Source: Prevotella sp. UBA746
GTDB taxonomy: Bacteria; Bacteroidota; Bacteroidia; Bacteroidales; Bacteroidaceae
DNA: 26,845 nucleotides
NCBI GenBank assembly: GCA_002298545.1
Contig: DBKQ01000032.1
Location: 15,105 to 41,949 of the forward strand
Direction of reading: 5' to 3'
The position numbers and the translations under genes are program-made. The stretch's first letter is position 1. Each line of letters starts with the position of its first letter. This document shows, in pieces, positions 21,962 through 26,845 of the stretch. Below the pieces are notes generated by a model, which was given only the letters and a program-made list of their open reading frames with translations, had not been told where the DNA came from and ran no database searches.

Positions 21962-22500
21962 TATATCACGATGTCCATTGGGATGTCGTTCTCGTTTGCC
22001 GGTATGGCATCGAAAATCTGGAACGGAAAGCATATACCTATTTTATATATATGCTTCATGCCGTTCAGGAATCTGTCGTAATATCCCTTTCCGCGTCCCA
22101 TCCTGTTTCCTTTTTTGTCGAATCCCATTCCCGGGATAATAGCAACGTCGATATCTCCCGTTTGGCTGAATCTCTTGCCGCACGGCTCGGGAATGTTATA
22201 ATATCCGGTATGCAAGTCATTGTCGCTTTCATACTTCCTAAGTTCCATTTCCGTATCGCTTGTTACAACAGGCAACACGATTTCTTTTCCCATTTCCTTC
22301 AGCTTGTGGATTAAGTCCATGGTATACACTTCGTCGGGAAGCGAACAGTAGAGCATTATTGTTCTTGCTTCCTTTACAGCAGAAAGCTCAAGGAGCTTTC
22401 GCACGATAGACAGCGAAAGGTCCTTGAGCTCATTTGCGGAATACTGCTTCTTGCGCAGTCTCACCTCTTTCCTTAATTCGTTTTTCGTCAGCATATACAC
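21955..22500 (-). CDS. 5-formyltetrahydrofolate cyclo-ligase
   Basis: 181-residue cytoplasmic enzyme that converts 5-formyl-THF to 5,10-methenyl-THF using ATP. Motifs: the basic N-terminal helix KNELRKEVRLRKKQ, IMLYCSLPDEVYTM, VLPVVTSDTEMELRKY and the nucleotide-binding signature VAIIPGMGFDKKGNRMGRGKGYYDRFL. Length is normal. Met codons at positions 1 and 3 are both possible starts. It overlaps the S41 protease gene by 13 bases (7 with the second start) and is the last gene of the four-gene operon. Confidence 0.94.
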   Translation of the reverse strand: MYMLTKNELRKEVRLRKKQYSANELKDLSLSIVRKLLELSAVKEARTIMLYCSLPDEVYTMDLIHKLKEMGKEIVLPVVTSDTEMELRKYESDNDLHTGYYNIPEPCGKRFSQTGDIDVAIIPGMGFDKKGNRMGRGKGYYDRFLNGMKHIYKIGICFPFQIFDAIPANENDIPMDIVIYQ

Positions 22501-24224
22501 TTGTCCGTAGTGTTAGTTCTCTCCACGCCAACCTTCTTCACCGAATCCCTTTTCACTTCAGCCGTCTTCTGCGGTTTTCCCTTCTTTACTGGCTTTGCCG
22601 GTTTCTTAGGGAAGGCTGCATTATTGCGGAACACGTTCAGCGCGGCGTCGATAACCTTGTCGTCCTGGTTGATATACTGAGTCCATGCGTTGTCGTCGAG
22701 CATGTTGTAAATAATCCTACTGTTGATGGAGCGCTCCAGCAGACTGTGTGATTTCTTAATCATCAGGTTGCGTCGCTGCAAACCGTTCCTGTTGGCGAAG
22801 GTAGCAAACTTGTCTACGGTGTTCTCCTTCTTCAGGTAGTTAGCAAGTTCCATCATGTCCTTATACGTATTCAGCTTGATGCGGTTGTCGTCAGTATATG
22901 TGAAGGCAAATTGCAGAATCAGTCCGCTCATGCTTGCCTCCTTGAAATACGACGTCATTCCGATAGTGTCCTCAGGAACGAAGATATCCGGAGTGATGCC
23001 ACCGCCACCGTAAACCACTCGTCCGATGCCGGTATGATAAGCCGGACCAGTATGCTTAATGCTGTCTTGCGAGAAGAATTCGCCGTGCTGGTATCTTGCC
23101 AGCAAGTCTTCCTCGTAATCCACGTTGTCGCCGGCAGTATAAGGCTTCTGGATGCAGCGACCCGACGGGGTGTAGTATCTTGCTACGGTAAGGCGTATAA
23201 GACTTCCGTCAGGGAATTCCATCTGTTTCTGTACGAGACCCTTTCCGAAAGAGCGTCTTCCGATAATCGTGCCGCGGTCGTTGTCCTGTATTGCTCCGGC
23301 GAATATCTCTGATGCCGAAGCCGAAGCCTCGTTGATGAGTACCACAAGCGGTATGTTCTGATAACTGCCCCTGCCGTCGCTCTTATAGTCCTGTCGAGGC
23401 GACTTGCGTCCTTGAGTATAAACGATCAGCTTGTTCTTAGGCAAGAACTCGTTAATCATCTGCACAGCCGACTCCAGGTATCCTCCGGTATTGTCTCTAA
23501 GGTCGATTACGAGATTGCTGAAGCCCTCCTGGGAGAGTTCGGCAAGTGCAACGAGAAGTTCGGCGTAAGTATTCTCTCCAAAGTTCTTCACCTTTATATA
23601 TCCCGTATTCTCGTCGAGCATATATACGGCAGTAATACTCTTCTGTGGGATGTCGGCTCTCGTTATGGTGAAATACTTCACGTCCTTGGAGCCGTATCTC
23701 ATCACGCCTACTTTAACTTTAGTTCCCTTCGGACCTTTAAGTCGGCGCATAGCCTCTTCATTGGTAACAACCTTTCCGACAAAAGGTTTCCCGTCGACAT
23801 TCACAATCTTGTCGCCGGCAATGATACCAGCCTGTTGAGCCGGTCCGTTTTTTATAACATTCTGAACATGTATCGTGTCTTGTCTGATAACGAATTCCAC
23901 TCCAATGCCCGAGAACGAAGCCTTCAAGTCATCGGCAGCTTTCTGTGCATCGGCAGCCTTGATATATACAGAGTGTGGGTCGAGGTCAGAGAGGATTTGT
24001 GGAATCGCCATGTCTACAAGAGAGTCGATATTCACGTTGTCCACATACTGGTCGTCGATGATATGCAGAAGATTGTTAAGTCTGTTACTTCCAGAATTTA
24101 TGATGTTCAGTCTGTTGCCCGAAAAGTGATTGGCATAAAAAGTTCCTATGACGATACCTACGATGGTGCATATAGCCATGATAAGCGGTGTCAGTCTGTT
24201 TGGCTTATTTTGTTTCATATTCAT
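22488..24224 (-). CDS. S41 family C-terminal processing peptidase
   Basis: 578-residue envelope protease with an N-terminal membrane helix (about 11-30), so it faces the periplasm. Order: a helical pre-domain, a PDZ domain (about 103-180, GIGVEFVIRQD, NGPAQQAGIIAGDKIVNVDGKPF), then the protease core with LVIDLRDNTGGYLESAV, the nucleophile in NEASASASEIFAGA (likely Ser303) and the general base in SFGKGLVQ (Lys328). The C-terminal tail is Lys/Pro-rich (KKPAKPVKKGKPQKT). It cleaves proteins near C-termini, typically in envelope quality control. It overlaps the deaminase gene upstream by 20 bases and the cyclo-ligase gene downstream. Confidence 0.94.
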   Translation of the reverse strand: MNMKQNKPNRLTPLIMAICTIVGIVIGTFYANHFSGNRLNIINSGSNRLNNLLHIIDDQYVDNVNIDSLVDMAIPQILSDLDPHSVYIKAADAQKAADDLKASFSGIGVEFVIRQDTIHVQNVIKNGPAQQAGIIAGDKIVNVDGKPFVGKVVTNEEAMRRLKGPKGTKVKVGVMRYGSKDVKYFTITRADIPQKSITAVYMLDENTGYIKVKNFGENTYAELLVALAELSQEGFSNLVIDLRDNTGGYLESAVQMINEFLPKNKLIVYTQGRKSPRQDYKSDGRGSYQNIPLVVLINEASASASEIFAGAIQDNDRGTIIGRRSFGKGLVQKQMEFPDGSLIRLTVARYYTPSGRCIQKPYTAGDNVDYEEDLLARYQHGEFFSQDSIKHTGPAYHTGIGRVVYGGGGITPDIFVPEDTIGMTSYFKEASMSGLILQFAFTYTDDNRIKLNTYKDMMELANYLKKENTVDKFATFANRNGLQRRNLMIKKSHSLLERSINSRIIYNMLDDNAWTQYINQDDKVIDAALNVFRNNAAFPKKPAKPVKKGKPQKTAEVKRDSVKKVGVERTNTTDKCIC

Positions 24225-24645
24225 CCGGATTAATGTGTATCACTTCAATGTTAGCCCTTCTCAACAAGTCAAGTCCGTCGGTCAGCCGGTATTCTTTAGC
24301 ATACACAACGCGCTTTATCCCCGCCTGTATTATAAGCTTTGAACATTCGATGCAGGGAGAATCCGTAACATACAATGTTGCTCCGTCGCTGTTGTTTGAG
24401 CTTCTTGCCAGTTTCGTTATGGCGTTAGCCTCGGCATGAAGAACGTAAGGGTGAGTAACGTTGTTCTCGTCTTCGCATACATTCTCGAAGCCGCTCGGCG
24501 TACCGTTGTATCCGTCGCTGATAATCATCTTGTCTTTCACGACAAGACATCCCACCTGTCTTCTCCGGCAGTAGCTGTTTTCCGACCATATCCGTGCCAT
24601 GCGCAGGTAGCGCAGGTCGAGCTTGAATTGTTTGTCGTTATTCAT
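24205..24645 (-). CDS. dCMP deaminase-like cytidine/deoxycytidylate deaminase
   Basis: 146-residue zinc enzyme of the CDA fold. The zinc motif is H70-A-E72 in VLHAEANAI, with C98 and C101 in DSPCIECSKLI. An N-terminal region MARIWSENSYCRRRQVGCLVV is typical of ComEB/dCMP deaminase. It should deaminate dCMP to dUMP for thymidylate synthesis. Its start is one base after the stop of the M3 peptidase gene, and its end overlaps the S41 gene by 20 bases, so it is tightly embedded in an otherwise proteolysis-oriented operon. Confidence 0.93.
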   Translation of the reverse strand: MNNDKQFKLDLRYLRMARIWSENSYCRRRQVGCLVVKDKMIISDGYNGTPSGFENVCEDENNVTHPYVLHAEANAITKLARSSNNSDGATLYVTDSPCIECSKLIIQAGIKRVVYAKEYRLTDGLDLLRRANIEVIHINPDEYETK

Positions 24646-24646
24646 A

Positions 24647-26728
24647 TTAAACTGTTTTTTTTATTCCGTTTCTTTCGAGCAGAGCGTCAATAGTAGGTTC
24701 GCTGCCGCGGAATCTCTTGTATAAAGTCATCGGATGTTCCGTTCCTCCCTTCGACAGGATATTGTCGCGGAAGCTCTGTGCCGTCTGCTGGTTGAAGATG
24801 CCGTTTTTCTTGAAAACGCTGAAGGCATCGGCGTCGAGCACCTCTGCCCATTTATAGCTGTAGTATCCGGCAGCATATCCGCCAGCCATGATATGACTGA
24901 ACTGAACGGTCATGCAGGTGTTTGGCAACTGCTTCAGAACCATAGCCCTTTCCCATGCCTTCTTCTCGAATTTTATCAAGTCGCCTTCAAATGGTTCCTT
25001 CTTGGTATAATAAGCCATGTCGAGCAAACCGAAGCTTACCTGTCTCATGCATCCGTATGCAACCATGAAGTTGCGGCTTTTCACAATCCTGTCTATCAGT
25101 TCGTCGGGTATTGGCTCGCCAGTCTTGTAGTGGAAGGCAAACGTGCGCAGGAATTCCTTCTCCACGGCGTAGTTCTCCATGAACTGCGAAGGCAGTTCCA
25201 CAAAGTCCCACCATACGTTTGTTCCGGAAAGACTTTCAAACCTCGTATTTGCAAACATCCCGTGCAGCGAGTGTCCGAATTCGTGCAAGAACGTTTCCAC
25301 CTCGCCGAGTGTCAGCAGAGCCGGTTTGTCTTCGGTAGGTTTCGTAAGATTCATCACCACGCTGACGTGCGGTCTAACGTTTTCGCCCTTCTTGTCGATC
25401 CATTGACCTTGGTATTCCGTCATCCATGCGCCTCCCTGTTTTCCCTTTCTCGGATGGAAGTCGGCATAGAACACGGCAAGATACGAGCCGTCTTTATCGA
25501 ACACCTCATACGCCTTGACATCGGGGTGGTATACTGGAATATCCTTGTTCTCCTTAAAAGTAATGCCATATAGCTTGTTGGCAAGTCCGAACACGCCTTT
25601 TATCACTTTGCTGAGTTCAAAATACGGGCGCAGCATCTCCGCATCAAGGTTATATAGCTTCATTTGCAGCTTGTGAGAGTAGAAACTGAAGTCCCATGGC
25701 TCAAGGGTAAAGTCCTCGCCCTCCATTTCTTTCGCCATCTTCTCTATATCCTTCACCTCCTCCTTAGCCGTAGGCATATAGGCATCGATAAGGTCGTCGA
25801 GCAGCTTGTACACGTTTTTCGCATTACTTGCCATGCGGTTTTTCAATACATAGTCAGCGTAAGTGTCGTATCCAAGGAGCTGAGCAATCTCTCGTCTTAG
25901 ATTAACAATCTTCTTGCAAATCTCAATATTGTTCTCCTTGTTGTCGTGAGTGCAAACGGTGTTGCGTGCCATATACATCTGCTTTCTCAGTTCGCGGTTC
26001 TTGGCGTAGGTCATAAACGGACTGTAGCTTGGGAAGTCGAGAGTAAACGACCATCCCTCCTTGCCGTTTTCCTTAGCCGTAACGGCAGCCGCTTCCCGTG
26101 CCGTGTCGGGCAGTCCGTCGAGATCCTTCTCGTCCGTGATGTCAAGAGCAAACGCCTTGTTCTCCTTCAGCAGGTTCTGCGAGAAAGTCAGCGACAGCAT
26201 GCTTGCCTCTTCTGTCAGCTTGCGCAGCTTCTCCTTACCCTCATCATCGAGCAGAGCACCGCTTCTTACGAATCCGTCGTAGCAGTTGTCGAGCAGCATC
26301 TGTTCCTCTGGCGTCAGTTCCCTGTGGTTGTCGTGAACCGCCTTTATTCTCTCAAACAGTTTTTTGTTCAGTCTGACGTCGTTGGCATGTTTCGTCAGAA
26401 TCGGCTGAATCTTTTGTGCCAGGTCGTCCATCTCCTGGTTCGTCTCGGCGCTCAGCAGATTGAAGAACACGGTAGAAACCCTCGACAGCAGGTCGTAATA
26501 TCCGTCCTTGTCGTCGTCAACATTAATGATAGTGTTGTCGAAAGTCGGTTCGGCAGGGTTGTTTATCGTCTTCTCTATTTGTTCGTCGTCTCTCTTGATT
26601 CCCTCCATAAAAGCCTCCTCGTAGTCCTCGAGTCTAATCTTGTCGAAAGGTACGGTTTCGTGTGGAGTCTTGTAGGGTTCAAAAAACGGGTTTATTCTTT
26701 TCTTGCTTTCTTCTATATTCTCATTCAT
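24647..26728 (-). CDS. M3 family metallopeptidase (Dcp/oligopeptidase A type)
   Basis: 693-residue cytoplasmic zinc peptidase that degrades short peptides. The zinc site is H482-E-F-G-H486 in TFLHEFGHSLHG, with a third ligand Glu511 in WWDFVELPSQ; the C-terminal GGYAAGYYSYKWAEVLDADAF is typical of M3A enzymes. There is no signal peptide. Length matches dipeptidyl carboxypeptidase and oligopeptidase A. It is the first gene of the four-gene operon; its promoter box lies at 26805-26812, with a duplicated 17-base word in the leader. Confidence 0.95.
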   Translation of the reverse strand: MNENIEESKKRINPFFEPYKTPHETVPFDKIRLEDYEEAFMEGIKRDDEQIEKTINNPAEPTFDNTIINVDDDKDGYYDLLSRVSTVFFNLLSAETNQEMDDLAQKIQPILTKHANDVRLNKKLFERIKAVHDNHRELTPEEQMLLDNCYDGFVRSGALLDDEGKEKLRKLTEEASMLSLTFSQNLLKENKAFALDITDEKDLDGLPDTAREAAAVTAKENGKEGWSFTLDFPSYSPFMTYAKNRELRKQMYMARNTVCTHDNKENNIEICKKIVNLRREIAQLLGYDTYADYVLKNRMASNAKNVYKLLDDLIDAYMPTAKEEVKDIEKMAKEMEGEDFTLEPWDFSFYSHKLQMKLYNLDAEMLRPYFELSKVIKGVFGLANKLYGITFKENKDIPVYHPDVKAYEVFDKDGSYLAVFYADFHPRKGKQGGAWMTEYQGQWIDKKGENVRPHVSVVMNLTKPTEDKPALLTLGEVETFLHEFGHSLHGMFANTRFESLSGTNVWWDFVELPSQFMENYAVEKEFLRTFAFHYKTGEPIPDELIDRIVKSRNFMVAYGCMRQVSFGLLDMAYYTKKEPFEGDLIKFEKKAWERAMVLKQLPNTCMTVQFSHIMAGGYAAGYYSYKWAEVLDADAFSVFKKNGIFNQQTAQSFRDNILSKGGTEHPMTLYKRFRGSEPTIDALLERNGIKKTV

Positions 26729-26767
26729 ACTAACTATATTTTTTATTGACGATGTGCAGCTTGTCTT

Positions 26768-26801
26768 GATATGCCGCTTATCTTGATATGCCGCTTATCT
26801 T
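26768..26801. repeat. 17-base tandem duplication in the M3 peptidase leader
   Basis: GATATGCCGCTTATCTT occurs twice head to tail (26768-26784, 26785-26801). A decayed partial copy (CAGCTTGTCTT) precedes them. The repeats lie between the -7 box and the ATG, so they would be in the 5' leader of the transcript. Confidence 0.9.
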
Positions 26802-26804
26802 ATG

Positions 26805-26812
26805 CAAAGATA
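26805..26812 (-). promoter_or_regulatory. -7 box for the M3 peptidase operon
   Basis: TATCTTTG on the minus strand. Transcription would start near 26798, giving a leader of about 70 bases. No -33 TTTG is visible before the window ends. Confidence 0.6.
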
Positions 26813-26845
26813 ATGCATTTATTTTTTATACCTTATATATTGGAA

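Noticed and set aside
24734..25573. 279-codon plus-strand open frame opposite the M3 peptidase gene
   Set aside because: Antisense to the zinc-site region of the peptidase; no motif or start signal.

Overview
The window looks like a chromosomal segment of a Bacteroidota species, most likely Prevotella/Segatella or a close relative. Three things point there: promoters carry the Bacteroidota -7 box TAnnTTTG, Shine-Dalgarno sites are mostly absent, and the gene content is typical (DUF5686, DUF4230 and DUF4738-type proteins, META lipoprotein, PiT carrier with a fused C-terminal domain). No rRNA, tRNA, prophage, transposase gene or CRISPR array was seen.

Left part (66-8461, all minus strand). Seven genes read leftwards as one probable operon from a promoter near 8489-8521: nucleotidyltransferase, ATP-grasp enzyme, CDP-alcohol phosphatidyltransferase, HAD hydrolase, DUF5686 outer-membrane protein, then clpS and clpA. 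Several junctions overlap (TAATG, ATGA, ATGA). The first four genes look like a pathway that activates, attaches and perhaps trims a lipid or polyol head group. This is the best candidate in the window for an undescribed system. ClpS and ClpA are the N-degron adaptor and its unfoldase.

Middle part (8791-14345). A PiT phosphate transporter (minus) is followed by a plus-strand PaaI-like thioesterase, a LuxR-type response regulator with a TTG start, a LacI-family regulator with a probable operator over its own promoter, and a META-domain lipoprotein. Between the response regulator and lacI, the minus strand has a -7 box followed about 94 nt later by a perfect hairpin and T8 tract, which could be a small RNA.

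Central right (14487-18995). An alanine/glycine:cation symporter and two DUF4230-type proteins lie on the minus strand. They are divergent from a DUF4738-like lipoprotein. That lipoprotein converges on exodeoxyribonuclease III, and an intergenic palindromic repeat element separates the two.

Right part (19174-26728). A TPR membrane protein and ribH (minus) are divergent from recF and a DciA/DUF721 gene (plus). The latter overlaps tail to tail with a four-gene minus-strand operon: M3 peptidase, dCMP deaminase-like protein, S41 protease and 5-formyltetrahydrofolate cyclo-ligase.

Family names rest on motifs read by eye; no database search was possible. Start sites were moved downstream in four genes because the longer ORF would run through the promoter or add a non-homologous N-terminus.
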